From contig JANSYS010000002.1 of the NCBI GenBank assembly GCA_024742275.1, forward strand, positions 1-64,000: a stretch of 64,000 nucleotides of DNA, read 5' to 3'. This DNA is from Alphaproteobacteria bacterium. GTDB taxonomy: Bacteria; Pseudomonadota; Alphaproteobacteria; Thalassobaculales; Thalassobaculaceae. Both the position numbers and the translations under genes were made by a program. Under the pieces are notes generated by a model. That model was not told the DNA's origin, made no database searches, and saw only the letters and a program-made list of their open reading frames with translations. Shown here one piece after another: positions 31,055-39,506 of this stretch; within the stretch, counting starts at the first letter, position 1, and the number at the start of each line of letters is the position of its first letter.

Positions 31055-31813
31055 ATGGAATTCGCTCTCGAGGTCAGGAATCTGACAAAGGCGTTCGGCG
31101 CCGTGCGCGCCGTGGACGGTCTGTCGTTCTCGGTACCGGCCGGCGCGACGGTCGGTCTCCTCGGCGGCAACGGTGCGGGCAAGACCACGACGATCTCCAT
31201 GCTGCTCGGATTGCTGCTGCCAAGTTCCGGCGAGGTGCGCGCCCTCGGGCACGACCTGGTGCGCGACCGCTACGCCGTGCTTCACCGGATGAATTTCTCC
31301 TCGCCGTATGTCGAACTGCCGCATCGGCTGACCGTGCTGCAGAACCTGATGGTCTATGCCGAACTCTACGGCGTGGCCGACGCTCGACGCCGGGTGGGCG
31401 AACTGGCGGAGCGGCTCGACATTGCCGTTCTCCTCGACCGCCCCGCCGGCAAGCTTTCGGCGGGGCAGAAGACCCGTGTGGCCCTGGCCAAGGCCCTGGT
31501 GAACCGGCCCGACCTGCTGCTCCTGGACGAGCCGACGGCATCGCTCGATCCGGATACTGGCGACTGGGTGCGACGCTATCTGGAGGAGTATCGGGACGAG
31601 ACCGGCGCGACGATCCTGCTCGCCTCCCACAACATGGCCGAGGTCGAACGGCTCTGCGACAATGTGCTGATGCTGCGCGCCGGGCGGGTGGTCGACCAGG
31701 GCAGTCCGAAGGAGCTGTTGGCGAAATACGGCCGGCGCACGATGGAGGACGTGTTTCTCGATATCGCCCGCGACAGGCGATCCGAGGCTCCGGACGAGCA
31801 GGTGCCGGCATGA
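31055..31813 (+). CDS. ABC transporter ATP-binding protein
   Basis: The ATPase of an ABC-2 type exporter. Walker A is GGNGAGKT, the signature motif is KLSAGQKTRVALAKAL, Walker B is LLLLDEPTASLDPDT and the switch histidine is in LLASHNMAEVERL. The start at ATG 31055 (MEFALEVRNLTKAFG) matches the family; the frame is open upstream through the regB promoter region. The product has 252 residues. Its stop overlaps the start of the permease gene, so the two are coupled. The substrate is not known. Confidence 0.93.
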   Translation: MEFALEVRNLTKAFGAVRAVDGLSFSVPAGATVGLLGGNGAGKTTTISMLLGLLLPSSGEVRALGHDLVRDRYAVLHRMNFSSPYVELPHRLTVLQNLMVYAELYGVADARRRVGELAERLDIAVLLDRPAGKLSAGQKTRVALAKALVNRPDLLLLDEPTASLDPDTGDWVRRYLEEYRDETGATILLASHNMAEVERLCDNVLMLRAGRVVDQGSPKELLAKYGRRTMEDVFLDIARDRRSEAPDEQVPA

Positions 31814-32646
31814 GCCCCGCCGCCAACCCTGTTTCCCGCGCCGCGGGACCGGCCGCCTCTGCCCGGCGCATCGCCGCCATGGTTCGGCGGTACTGGTACC
31901 TGATCAAGGGCTCCTGGCCGCGTCTGGCCGAACTCGCTTACTGGCCGACGGTGCAGATGATCCTGTGGGGGCTCGTCTCACAGTTCTTCATGCAACAATC
32001 GAGCTGGCTGGCCCAGGCCGGCGGCGTGCTGATCGCAGGCGTGTTGCTCTGGGACGTCCTGTTCCGCGGACAGATCGGCTTCACCATCTGCTTCCTGGAG
32101 GAGATGTGGTCGCGCAATCTCGGCCATCTCTTCGTCAGTCCGCTGCGCCCGTGGGAACTGGTGACGGCGCTGATCGTCATGAGTGCGATCCGCACGCTCC
32201 TGGGCGGCGTGTTCGCGGCGGTGATCGCGATCCTACTCTACGAGTTCTCGATCTTCGATCTCGGCCTGCCGCTGATCGCCTTCTTTCTGGCGCTGATGGG
32301 CATGGGCTGGGGTATCGGCATGGTCATCACCGCCATCGTCCTGCGCGCCGGGCTCGGGGCGGAGTCGCTCGCCTGGGTGGCGATGTTCGCCCTGGCGCCG
32401 ATCAGCGCCGTCTACTACCCGGTCGACATCCTGCCCGAAGCGGTCCGCTGGCTCGCCTGGCTGACGCCGTCCGCCCATGTGTTCGAGGGTATGCGGGCGG
32501 TCATGGTAGAGGGTGTGTTCCGTTGGGATCTGCTGGCCCGCGCGGTCGCGCTCGACATCGTCTATCTCGGCATCGGCGCCGCCACCTTCGCCTGGGCCTT
32601 CGGCAAGGCGCGGGAGGAAGGCCGGCTGCTGCAGACGGGCGAGTAG
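31810..32646 (+). CDS. ABC-2 type transporter permease
   Basis: Membrane partner of the preceding ATPase. The 278-residue protein has about six hydrophobic segments (for example WGLVSQFFMQQ, TLLGGVFAAVIAILLYEF, WGIGMVITAIVL), the 'FCSP/ISPLRPWEL'-like cytoplasmic loop seen as LFVSPLRPWELVTALI, and the usual VYYPVDILPEAVRWLAWLTP loop before the last helices. It begins at ATG 31810 within the stop of the ATPase gene (ATGA). A longer frame reading from 30,940 is a shadow of the ATPase gene. Substrate unknown. Confidence 0.9.
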   Translation: MSPAANPVSRAAGPAASARRIAAMVRRYWYLIKGSWPRLAELAYWPTVQMILWGLVSQFFMQQSSWLAQAGGVLIAGVLLWDVLFRGQIGFTICFLEEMWSRNLGHLFVSPLRPWELVTALIVMSAIRTLLGGVFAAVIAILLYEFSIFDLGLPLIAFFLALMGMGWGIGMVITAIVLRAGLGAESLAWVAMFALAPISAVYYPVDILPEAVRWLAWLTPSAHVFEGMRAVMVEGVFRWDLLARAVALDIVYLGIGAATFAWAFGKAREEGRLLQTGE

Positions 32647-32656
32647 GATCCGTCAT

Positions 32657-32724
32657 CCTGACGCAAGTCAGGATCATGATTCGAACGTCGGACCGATCAG
32701 CGCTTGGTCCTGACTTGCGTCAGG
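32657..32724. repeat. REP-like pair of inverted hairpins
   Basis: CCTGACGCAAGTCAGG (32657-32672) and CCTGACTTGCGTCAGG (32709-32724) each form a six-base-pair hairpin with a four-base loop, and they are exact reverse complements of each other, so they also pair as one long stem. They lie between the convergent ABC permease and Nudix genes. This resembles a REP/BIME-type unit or a bidirectional terminator. Confidence 0.7.
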
Positions 32725-32730
32725 ACGACG

Positions 32731-33327
32731 TCAGCGGCCGATCAGCTTCGCGGCGATCGGGTTATCGGCCAGATGCGCTCGGGCGTGCTCCCGCGCCATC
32801 AGAAGGTTGGCCACGTGCAGGCCGTTCGCCTTCCAGCGCCCCTCCATAAGCTCGGTCACGGTCGCGGCCGGATCCACCGCGAGCACCTCGATGGTCTCGC
32901 CCGGATCGAGGGTCTGGGTGCCGGTGCGCTCGGCCCCGAGCGCCAGGTAGCAGTGGCAGGTGTTCGACGCGGTCGCCGGGTTCGGCCAGATCGGGGGAAG
33001 CGCGATCCACGTTCCGCCGCCGTAGCCGGTCTCCTCCTTCAGTTCGCGGGGCATGGCGACGGCGGGGTCCTCCCCCGCCTCGACCGTGCCCGACGGCAGC
33101 CCCCGGATCACCTGCCCGGCGGCGTGGCGGTATTCCTCGACCAGCACCAGGTCGCCGCTCCCGGTCAGGGCGACCACCATGCACCACTCGTTGAAGTCGA
33201 GCACATGGTAGGGATCGATGACGTTGCCGCGCTCGGTGACGCAGCGGTCGATTCGGTGGCGCAGGAACCGGTCGGAATACGCCATCCGGCTGCTTTCCAC
33301 CGTCCAGGGGGCGGGCTTGCCGCTCAC
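32731..33327 (-). CDS. Nudix hydrolase, ADP-ribose pyrophosphatase type
   Basis: The Nudix box GTVEAGEDPAVAMPRELKEE plus TGY fits Gx5Ex7REUxEExGU exactly. Before it come VVALTGSGDLVLVEEYRHAA and GLPSG, typical of enzymes that cleave ADP-ribose and similar nucleoside diphosphate derivatives. The 198-residue length is normal. The actual substrate cannot be told. It is convergent with the ABC exporter and precedes nothing on its own strand before cobT, which ends upstream at 33351-34406 in the same direction; the 24-base gap makes co-transcription with cobT possible. Confidence 0.88.
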   Translation of the reverse strand: MSGKPAPWTVESSRMAYSDRFLRHRIDRCVTERGNVIDPYHVLDFNEWCMVVALTGSGDLVLVEEYRHAAGQVIRGLPSGTVEAGEDPAVAMPRELKEETGYGGGTWIALPPIWPNPATASNTCHCYLALGAERTGTQTLDPGETIEVLAVDPAATVTELMEGRWKANGLHVANLLMAREHARAHLADNPIAAKLIGR

Positions 33328-33350
33328 TACGCTGTCCCGGCTCGGTGCGA

Positions 33351-34406
33351 TCAGTGGGGCTTGCCGCCGGCGGACGGTCCCGGCCCGGCGACGCCCGCCG
33401 AGGCAAAGGTCGCCATGCCCGCGTGGCAGTCGGCGGCCGCCCGCAATACGCCGATCGCGAGCGTGGCACCACTGCCCTCGCCCAGGCGCATGCCGAAATC
33501 GAACAACGGCTCCTTGTCGATGATCCCAAGCAGTTTCGCGTGTCCCGGCTCGACCGAGCGGTGGGCGACGACGCAGTGATCGAGCGCCTTGGGGTCGACC
33601 TTCCAGAGCACCGACGCCGCCACGGTGCAGGCAAAGCCGTCGAGCACCACCGGCGTGCGGGCGAGGCGGGCCGCCATGACGGCGCCGGCGATCGCCGCCA
33701 GCTCCATGCCGCCGAGCGCCGCCAGTATGTCCAGAGGGTCGGTCAAGTCGGCATGCCGGGCAACGCCTTCGGCGATGACTTCGGTCTTGCGGGCGAGCGC
33801 GTCGCCGGTCACGCCGGTGCCGCGGCCGACCCAGTCGGAGGCCTCACCGCCGAACAAGGCACAGGCCAGCGCCGCCGCCGAGGTCGTGTTGCCGATGCCC
33901 ATCTCGCCGAGACAGAGCGCGTCCAGGTTCGGTTCCACCGCCATCATCCCGTAGGCCATGGCCCGGGCGCACTCGCCGTCGCCCATCGCCGGACCCTGGG
34001 TGAAATCGGCGGTCGGCTGCTCCAGCGCCATCTCGTAGACACGCAGGTCGGCGTCGAACGCCTGACAGAGCTGGTTCACCGCGGCACCACCGGCGACGAA
34101 GTTCTGCACCATCTGCTCGGTGACCTCCGCCGGGAAGGCCGAGACACCCCGGGCCGCGACGCCGTGGTTGGCGGCGAAGACGGCGGTGCGCGGGTGGCGC
34201 ATCTGCGCCGGATGGCGGCCCTGCCAGGTCGCCAGCCAACTCGCCAGTTCCTCGAGCCGGCCCAGGGACCCGCGCGGCTTGGTCAACTGGACTTCGCGTT
34301 CGGCCGCCTTGGTCGCGGCCTCCAGATCGGGGCCCGGGAGTTCCTTGAACAAGGCGCGCATCTCGGCGAGCGAGGCGGCGGCGGGGTCGAAACCGGTAGT
34401 GGACAT
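33351..34406 (-). CDS. cobT: Nicotinate-nucleotide--dimethylbenzimidazole phosphoribosyltransferase CobT
   Basis: CobT activates dimethylbenzimidazole, the lower ligand of cobalamin, to alpha-ribazole phosphate. Key segments are TKPRGSLGRLEELASWLA, VFAANHGVAARGVSAFPAEV, LCLGEMGIGNTTSAAALACA, VLDGFACTVAA and MRLGEGSGATLAIG, which includes the conserved catalytic glutamate region. From ATG 34406 it has 351 residues, the normal length; the frame is open for 27 more codons. It is divergent from cobS over 110 bases. I saw no B12 box or riboswitch in that gap. Confidence 0.94.
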   Translation of the reverse strand: MSTTGFDPAAASLAEMRALFKELPGPDLEAATKAAEREVQLTKPRGSLGRLEELASWLATWQGRHPAQMRHPRTAVFAANHGVAARGVSAFPAEVTEQMVQNFVAGGAAVNQLCQAFDADLRVYEMALEQPTADFTQGPAMGDGECARAMAYGMMAVEPNLDALCLGEMGIGNTTSAAALACALFGGEASDWVGRGTGVTGDALARKTEVIAEGVARHADLTDPLDILAALGGMELAAIAGAVMAARLARTPVVLDGFACTVAASVLWKVDPKALDHCVVAHRSVEPGHAKLLGIIDKEPLFDFGMRLGEGSGATLAIGVLRAAADCHAGMATFASAGVAGPGPSAGGKPH

Positions 34407-34516
34407 CGGGGTTCGTCTCCAACGCAGTCGTTGCCGCGGTCGTTGCCACGGTTGTTGCGATCTCGGACGAAGGCTATACCCGCTCACCCGATGCGACGCA
34501 AAGCGAGACCATCGTC

Positions 34517-35317
34517 ATGACACAGACCGATCCGGGGCAGGACGTGCCGGTCGGCGGCGGCCCGACCGCCCGCTGGCTCGACGAGTTGGGCCTCGCCTAC
34601 GTTTTCCTGACCCGGCTGCCATGGCCCCGGTCGATCGCCGACACCCGTCCCCTGATGGCGGCGAGCTGGGCGTTCCCGTTGGTCGGTGCGCTGGTCGGCC
34701 TGATCTCGGGCGTCGCCTTCGCCCTGGCGGACGCCGTCGGATTGCCCGGCGGCGCGGCGGCCATGATCGCCCTGGTCGCCGCCGCCCTGGTGACGGGCGC
34801 GCTCCACGAGGACGGTCTGGCCGATCTGGCCGACGGTTTCGGCGGCGGCCGCGACGCGGAGGCCAAGCGGCGGATCATGCGGGACAGCCGCATCGGGACC
34901 TACGGCGTTCTGGCGCTCGTCCTGGCCGTCGGTCTCAAGGCTGCCTGCCTGGCCGCCATGGATGCGGACAGCGCCGTGCTTGCGCTCATCGCGACCCATG
35001 CGGTGGCGCGCGGGGTCGTACCGGCCCTGACACGCGCGCTGCCGTTCGCCGCCGGAGATGGGGTCGGACGCGGTGCCGGAAAACCGGGGCGGGACGGAGC
35101 GCTCTGGGCCGCGGGTATCGCGTTGGCCTTGGCGGTCTTCGTCCTTCCCGCCGGGATCGGCATCGCCGCGGCGCTCGCCGCCGCCGCCGCCGCAGGTCTG
35201 GTCGGAGCCCTCGCCCGCCGGCAGATTGGCGGCGTAACCGGGGACGTGCTCGGCGCGGCGGAACAGGCGGCGGAAGCCGCCGCCCTCGCCGCCGTTGCCG
35301 CGTATCTCGCACTTTGA
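34517..35317 (+). CDS. cobS: Adenosylcobinamide-GDP ribazoletransferase CobS
   Basis: CobS joins adenosylcobinamide-GDP with alpha-ribazole in the membrane, the last step of cobalamin synthesis. The signature HEDGLADLADGFGGG and MRDSRIGTYGVLALVLAVGL are present, and the protein is rich in Ala/Leu/Val membrane segments. It has 266 residues, which is normal. It opens a plus-strand unit with the CobC-like phosphatase and diverges from cobT. Confidence 0.94.
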   Translation: MTQTDPGQDVPVGGGPTARWLDELGLAYVFLTRLPWPRSIADTRPLMAASWAFPLVGALVGLISGVAFALADAVGLPGGAAAMIALVAAALVTGALHEDGLADLADGFGGGRDAEAKRRIMRDSRIGTYGVLALVLAVGLKAACLAAMDADSAVLALIATHAVARGVVPALTRALPFAAGDGVGRGAGKPGRDGALWAAGIALALAVFVLPAGIGIAAALAAAAAAGLVGALARRQIGGVTGDVLGAAEQAAEAAALAAVAAYLAL

Positions 35318-35328
35318 AAGGAGCGCCC

Positions 35329-35943
35329 ATGCCGACGCCAACGCGCTGGTGGCTGGTTCGCCACGCCCCAGTCATCAATCCGAGCGGCGCGATTTACGGC
35401 CAGGCGGATATCGATTGCGATGTTTCAGACGGCAAGGTCTTCGCCGCCGTCGCGCGGCTGCTGCCGACCGATGCGCTGTGGCTGCAGAGTCCGCTGCTCC
35501 GCACCCGCAAGACCGCCGCCGCGTTGAAGCAGGCCGGCGCCGACGGCCCGGCGCCGATCGACGAGCCGCGGCTGATGGAGCAGAGTTTCGGCGACTGGCA
35601 GGGCGGTAGCCGGGAGGAGGTCCGCGCGCGTCATCCGGAGGCCTATCGGCGGTTCTGGCTGGCGCCGGCGGAAGAGCGGGCGCCGAATGGCGAGAGCTTC
35701 GTCGACGTGGTCGAGCGGGTCGGGCAGGCCCTGGACGATTGGACCGCGAAGGCGCCTGAGCGCGACGTGGTTGCCGTGGTGCATGGCGGTCCGATCCGCG
35801 CCGCTCTGGCCCACGCGCTGGATCTGTCGCCGGCCCGGGCCCTCTCGTTCCACGCGGAGACGGTTTCGGTGACCCGGATCGACTTCTATTCCGACGGCCA
35901 GGCGGGCGTGGTCTTCGTCAACGCCACTCCCTGGCGGTCGTGA
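35329..35943 (+). CDS. cobC: Histidine phosphatase, probable alpha-ribazole phosphatase (CobC-like)
   Basis: The phosphohistidine motif is WWLVRHAPV and the second catalytic histidine is in VVAVVHGGPIRAALAHAL; EQSFGDWQGGSREEV is the usual substrate-loop region. CobC dephosphorylates alpha-ribazole phosphate made by CobT. The role is inferred from its place 12 bases after cobS with a clear AAAGGAG ribosome-binding site. Many relatives are general phosphoglycerate-mutase-like enzymes, so the substrate is not certain. Its last 26 bases overlap the end of convergent cobK. Confidence 0.82.
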   Translation: MPTPTRWWLVRHAPVINPSGAIYGQADIDCDVSDGKVFAAVARLLPTDALWLQSPLLRTRKTAAALKQAGADGPAPIDEPRLMEQSFGDWQGGSREEVRARHPEAYRRFWLAPAEERAPNGESFVDVVERVGQALDDWTAKAPERDVVAVVHGGPIRAALAHALDLSPARALSFHAETVSVTRIDFYSDGQAGVVFVNATPWRS

Positions 35944-36679
35944 CGTAGGCCGGCGGGTTGAGAATCGAGTCCACCCAGTCGACGGCGACGTCGACCGACC
36001 GCGCGGGCACCTCGCCCCGCTCCATCGGCCGGCGGATCATCACGATGGGCAGGTCGAGGCTTCGGGCCGCCCGGACCAGTGGTGCGTCCCTGTCCGTTCC
36101 GGTCGCCCGCATGACGACGGCCTGAGCCTCGGTCCGGCGGAGCAGCATGGTGTCGCCGGCGATGCTGTACGGCGGTGGTGCCACGATCGGCTCGAACCTC
36201 GGCGGCAGCGCCCATCCGACCGGCGGACGGGCGAGACGTGTCGGGAAGCGAAGACCGCCCACGGTCTCGAACGCGGCGATGTCCTGCGGCGGCAGCCAGA
36301 GCAGGACGGTGCGGGCGATCGAGGCCACCGAACCGACGGCTCCCGGCAGATCCCGGACCTCGATCCATCGGTCCAGCGGATGCCGCTCCCAGCCGCGAGG
36401 CCGGTAGGTGAGCCTGGCGGTTCCCGCGCGCTGGGCGCCGTCGCGAACGGCGCGGACGGCGTTCCCGTCAAACGGGTCGAGGGCGTCTATCACCGCCGCA
36501 GCGTCGCCGACGGCGACGTCGCCGATCCGGTCGACCGTGCAACCGCGGGGCGGTCTGGCACCGTCATGAAGCGTGACGAGCAGGCGGGCGACGGACGCGA
36601 AACGGTCGGCCAGCCGCTCGGCGAGGCGGGTACCCTCGGCGGTTCCGACGAAGATCCGAACGGTTTGCGGATCGCGCAT
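35918..36679 (-). CDS. cobK: Precorrin-6A reductase CobK
   Basis: CobK reduces precorrin-6A to dihydro-precorrin-6 in aerobic corrin ring synthesis. The start MRDPQTVRIFVGTAEGTRLA has the family's nucleotide-binding loop (GTxEGxxLA). Middle segments RGWERHPLDRWIEV and RTVLLWLPPQDIAAF, and the C-terminal MRATGTDRDAPLVRAARSLD with PIVMIRRP, are typical. ATG 36679 gives 253 residues, normal length. The open frame extends 51 codons upstream through a tandem repeat and looks artificial. The other ring-building cob genes are not in the window. Confidence 0.88.
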   Translation of the reverse strand: MRDPQTVRIFVGTAEGTRLAERLADRFASVARLLVTLHDGARPPRGCTVDRIGDVAVGDAAAVIDALDPFDGNAVRAVRDGAQRAGTARLTYRPRGWERHPLDRWIEVRDLPGAVGSVASIARTVLLWLPPQDIAAFETVGGLRFPTRLARPPVGWALPPRFEPIVAPPPYSIAGDTMLLRRTEAQAVVMRATGTDRDAPLVRAARSLDLPIVMIRRPMERGEVPARSVDVAVDWVDSILNPPAYVTTAREWR

Positions 36680-36697
36680 GGGGAGAGGGTAGTGCGC

Positions 36698-36797
36698 CCT
36701 GCCGCCTGCGGCAATTCCGCCCTGCCGCTTGCGGCATTCCCGCCCTGCCGCCTGCGGCACTTCCGCTCCTGCCGCCTGCGGCATTTCCGCTCCTGCG
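36698..36797. repeat. Tandem repeat of a 23-24 bp palindromic unit
   Basis: Four complete units of the form CCTGCCGCCTGCGGCAATTCCGC begin at 36698, 36721, 36744 and 36768, then a partial fifth. Each unit contains the palindrome GCCGCCTGCGGC or a one-base variant (GCCGCTTGCGGC). The array lies directly upstream of cobK and between it and the SCO1 gene, so it could be a set of protein-binding sites, hairpins in a leader, or a simple repeat expansion. Confidence 0.85.
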
Positions 36798-36895
36798 GGG
36801 GCACGGCTTTGACGGATCGATCCCGGTACCATATGAGCAGGACCGGCGGATTACAGCCATCCGCCCCCGAACGACCTCAACCCCGGCGTGCTCCC

Positions 36896-37483
36896 ATGTC
36901 CACCCGCGTCTTCTTCTTCGTCGTCACCCTGCTTTCCGCGACCCTGATCGGTACGGTCACCGCCGGCTACTTCATCTGGCAGGCGCGGGACGGTCAGGTC
37001 GATATCGGTGGACCGTTCACCCTGACCGATCAGACCGGCCGGACGGTGACCGAAGACGCGTTCGAAGGTACCTGGCAGGTGGTGTTCTTCGGCTACACCT
37101 TCTGTCCCGACATCTGCCCGACGGACCTGGCGACGATGAGCGCCGCCCTGGACGACCTGGGGCCGCTGGCGGACGAAGTGAGTCCGATCTTCATCTCGAT
37201 CGACCCGGAGCGCGATACGGTGGAACAGCTCGCGTCCTACCACGAGTATTTCCATCCGCGGTTCTCGATGCTGACCGGCACCCCGGAGCAGATCGGCGCC
37301 GTCGCCAGGGAGTTTCGTGTCTACTACGCCAAGGTGGAGTCCGACGCGGCCTCGGACTATCTGATGGACCATTCTTCCATCACGTACGTCCTCGATCCGG
37401 CAGGCGACTACGTGACCCATTTCAGCCACGGCACTCCGGCGGAAAAGATCGCCGAAACCCTGCGCGGGCTGATTGCGGGCTGA
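36896..37483 (+). CDS. SCO1/SenC copper chaperone
   Basis: SCO1/SenC proteins deliver copper to cytochrome c oxidase at the outer face of the inner membrane. An N-terminal membrane anchor (VFFFVVTLLSATLIGTVTAG) is followed by a thioredoxin-like domain with the copper ligands CPDIC in FFGYTFCPDICPTDLATMSA, and the distal histidine in MDHSSITYVLDPAG. From ATG 36896 it has 195 residues, the usual length. It stands alone, divergent from cobK and followed by a DapA-like gene. In Rhodobacter the homologue is part of the reg locus. Confidence 0.92.
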   Translation: MSTRVFFFVVTLLSATLIGTVTAGYFIWQARDGQVDIGGPFTLTDQTGRTVTEDAFEGTWQVVFFGYTFCPDICPTDLATMSAALDDLGPLADEVSPIFISIDPERDTVEQLASYHEYFHPRFSMLTGTPEQIGAVAREFRVYYAKVESDAASDYLMDHSSITYVLDPAGDYVTHFSHGTPAEKIAETLRGLIAG

Positions 37484-37603
37484 GTGCCCGGCTCTCCGGA
37501 CGGCTCGGCGGCGGAGCTTTGGCAGGGCCGTTTCCGCCGCGGCTTGATTGCCGCCCGGCGCCGCCATATTGTCGGCGCCCAACTTGACGCCCGGAGGAAA
37601 CCG

Positions 37604-38524
37604 ATGAGCGAGCGCATCAAAGGCGTGATGGCCGCAGGCCTGACCGCGTTCAACGACGATTTGTCGATCGATGTTCAGGGGACGCTGGACCACAGCAAAT
37701 GGCTGCTCGCCAACGGCTGCGACGGTGTGCTGCTGTTCGGCACGACCGGCGAGGCGAACTCGCTGTCGCTGACCGAGCGGCTGACCTTCCTCGATGCCCT
37801 TGCCGGATCGTGCCTGCCGATGGACCGCATGATGATCGGCACGGGCTGCTGCGCTCTGCCGGACACGGTCGAGCTGACCAAGAAGACGCTGGAGATCGGC
37901 ATCGAGTCCGCGCTCATGCTGCCGCCGTTCTACTACAAGAACCCGACCGACGACGGGCTCTACGCCTATTTCGCCAAGGTCATCGAGACGGTTGGCGACA
38001 GTCGGCTCAAAGCCTACCTCTACCACTTCCCGCAGATGTCGGCGGTGCCGTTCAGCCACGACCTGATCGGCCGCCTGCTGCAGGACTTCCCCGGCGTGTT
38101 CTGCGGCGTGAAGGACAGCTCCGGCGACTTCGAGAACATGAAGGCGATGGCCGAGACGTTCGACGGGTTCGATGTCTTCGCCGGGACCGAGCGCTACCTG
38201 CTCGATACCCTGAAGGCGGGCGGCGTCGGCACCATCACCGCCACCGGCAACTGTACGTCGTCCCTGTGCGGTGCCGTTTACGCAGCCTGGAAGGCGGGGG
38301 CGCCTGACATGGAAGGTTTGCAGGAGCAGCTCACCGCCCAGCGCCTCGCGCTGCAGAACTACCCGGCCGCCGCCGGCCTGAAGGAGCTGCTGGCCCGCGA
38401 GAGCGGCAAGTCCTCCTGGCGCAACGTCCGTCCGCCGTTCCTGCCGCTGGCCAAGGAAAAGGCCGACGCGCTTGTCGCCGACATGGCCAAGGTGAACTGG
38501 CAGCTTCCGGCGATGGCCGCCTGA
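37604..38524 (+). CDS. Dihydrodipicolinate synthase / N-acetylneuraminate lyase family aldolase
   Basis: A class I aldolase of the DapA family. It has the pyruvate-binding loop LLFGTTGEANSLSLTERL, tyrosine in AYLYHFPQM, and the Schiff-base lysine in GVKDSSGDFENMKAM. GGAGG precedes ATG 37604 and the protein has 306 residues. Members act on dihydrodipicolinate, sialic acid, keto-deoxy sugar acids and others. The window offers a sugar-acid dehydratase cluster further right, but not adjacent, so the substrate is open. I would not call it dapA on this evidence. Confidence 0.85.
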   Translation: MSERIKGVMAAGLTAFNDDLSIDVQGTLDHSKWLLANGCDGVLLFGTTGEANSLSLTERLTFLDALAGSCLPMDRMMIGTGCCALPDTVELTKKTLEIGIESALMLPPFYYKNPTDDGLYAYFAKVIETVGDSRLKAYLYHFPQMSAVPFSHDLIGRLLQDFPGVFCGVKDSSGDFENMKAMAETFDGFDVFAGTERYLLDTLKAGGVGTITATGNCTSSLCGAVYAAWKAGAPDMEGLQEQLTAQRLALQNYPAAAGLKELLARESGKSSWRNVRPPFLPLAKEKADALVADMAKVNWQLPAMAA

Positions 38525-38576
38525 AGCCGTTGAACACCGGTCCCGCTCCGGAGTCGCTCCGGGGCGGGGCGGCATT

Positions 38577-39476
38577 TCAGGCGTCTATTGCCCGTGTCGT
38601 GCGATTGACGAGATAGACGCCGGCGAAGACGAACGCCACCGTCCCCCAAAGCCACGACGACGGCACTTCGGCGAAAATCACATACCCCCAGAACAGACCC
38701 GTCACGGTCACCACGTAGCTCACCTGGCTGAGATAGACCGGGCCGGAGCGCTCGTTGATCTCGAAATACATGATGTATGCGACGCAGGTGATAACGATCT
38801 GACCGGTCATCGCCAGATCGTGGGGGCTCAGGCCGGCGGCGAAGAGGGGGTGGAAGACCCCGGCGGCGAGCATCATCGGAAGGCTGGCGAGCGACGCCGT
38901 CGCCATCATCCCGAACGCCGCCGCCAAGGACGATGTCCCGGCCGGTCGCAGCCGGGCCGCCAGAACCCCGTTGGCGGCGTAGAGCATGGGCGTCAGCATG
39001 CCGAAAAGGACCCAGGGCGTCATGTCCGCGCCCGGCAGGCTGGACTCCGGCAGGACCAGCAGCAGCACGCCGACCAGGCCGAGGGTCAGACCCGCTAGGG
39101 CCATCGGCTCGAACCGTTGCACGCCGGCCGCAACCGCCAGGGCGAAGGTCATCATCGGCGCCGTCGTCACCAGGGTCGAGATGATGCCCGCCGGTATGTG
39201 ACGGGCGGTGGTGACGATCGTGAGGCTTGGCAGGACCGTGCCGACGAGACCCGTCGCGCCGTAGAGCAGGAGATGCCTGCCCGTGCGGGGGATGCGGATG
39301 CCGGCCCGGCGGCAGGCCAGGAACAGGAACAGCGAGGCGCCGGTCGTCTGCATCCAGACATAGGCGATCGGATGGATGCCGCCCAGCACCGCCGTCTTCG
39401 ACAGCGAGAAGGACAGGCCCCAAAGGTTGCCCAGGACCAGCATGAGGACGAGAGGAAGGTGGCGCGACGCTAACAC
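38577..39476 (-). CDS. EamA-family (DMT superfamily) transporter
   Basis: About ten hydrophobic segments in two halves mark a drug/metabolite transporter: LGNLWGLSFSLSKTAVLGGI in helix 1, HIPAGIISTLVTTAPMMTFA in the first half, and SQVSYVVTVTGLFWGYVIFA near the end. The 299-residue frame starts at GTG 39476; a later start (MLVLGNLW, about 12 codons in) is possible. The substrate is unknown. It is convergent with the DapA-like gene and 30 bases downstream of the SLC13 gene on the same strand. Confidence 0.85.
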   Translation of the reverse strand: MLASRHLPLVLMLVLGNLWGLSFSLSKTAVLGGIHPIAYVWMQTTGASLFLFLACRRAGIRIPRTGRHLLLYGATGLVGTVLPSLTIVTTARHIPAGIISTLVTTAPMMTFALAVAAGVQRFEPMALAGLTLGLVGVLLLVLPESSLPGADMTPWVLFGMLTPMLYAANGVLAARLRPAGTSSLAAAFGMMATASLASLPMMLAAGVFHPLFAAGLSPHDLAMTGQIVITCVAYIMYFEINERSGPVYLSQVSYVVTVTGLFWGYVIFAEVPSSWLWGTVAFVFAGVYLVNRTTRAIDA

Positions 39477-39506
39477 GAGGTCACCGGATCGGCCGGAGTT
39501 CAGGTC

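Noticed and set aside
30940..31809. Long N-terminal extension of the ABC permease
   Set aside because: The frame is a shadow of the ATPase gene; the permease-like sequence begins at ATG 31810, which overlaps the ATPase stop.
34407..34516. Cobalamin riboswitch between cobT and cobS
   Set aside because: I saw no B12 box and the 110-base gap is too short for the usual element; it only has a short GTCGTTGCC-type repeat.
36698..36797. CRISPR or attachment array upstream of cobK
   Set aside because: The units are directly adjacent with no unique spacers, and no cas genes are near.
35918..36832. CobK starting at the upstream ATG 36832
   Set aside because: The extra 51 codons come from the tandem repeat (PQAAG-type low complexity) and do not resemble the family.
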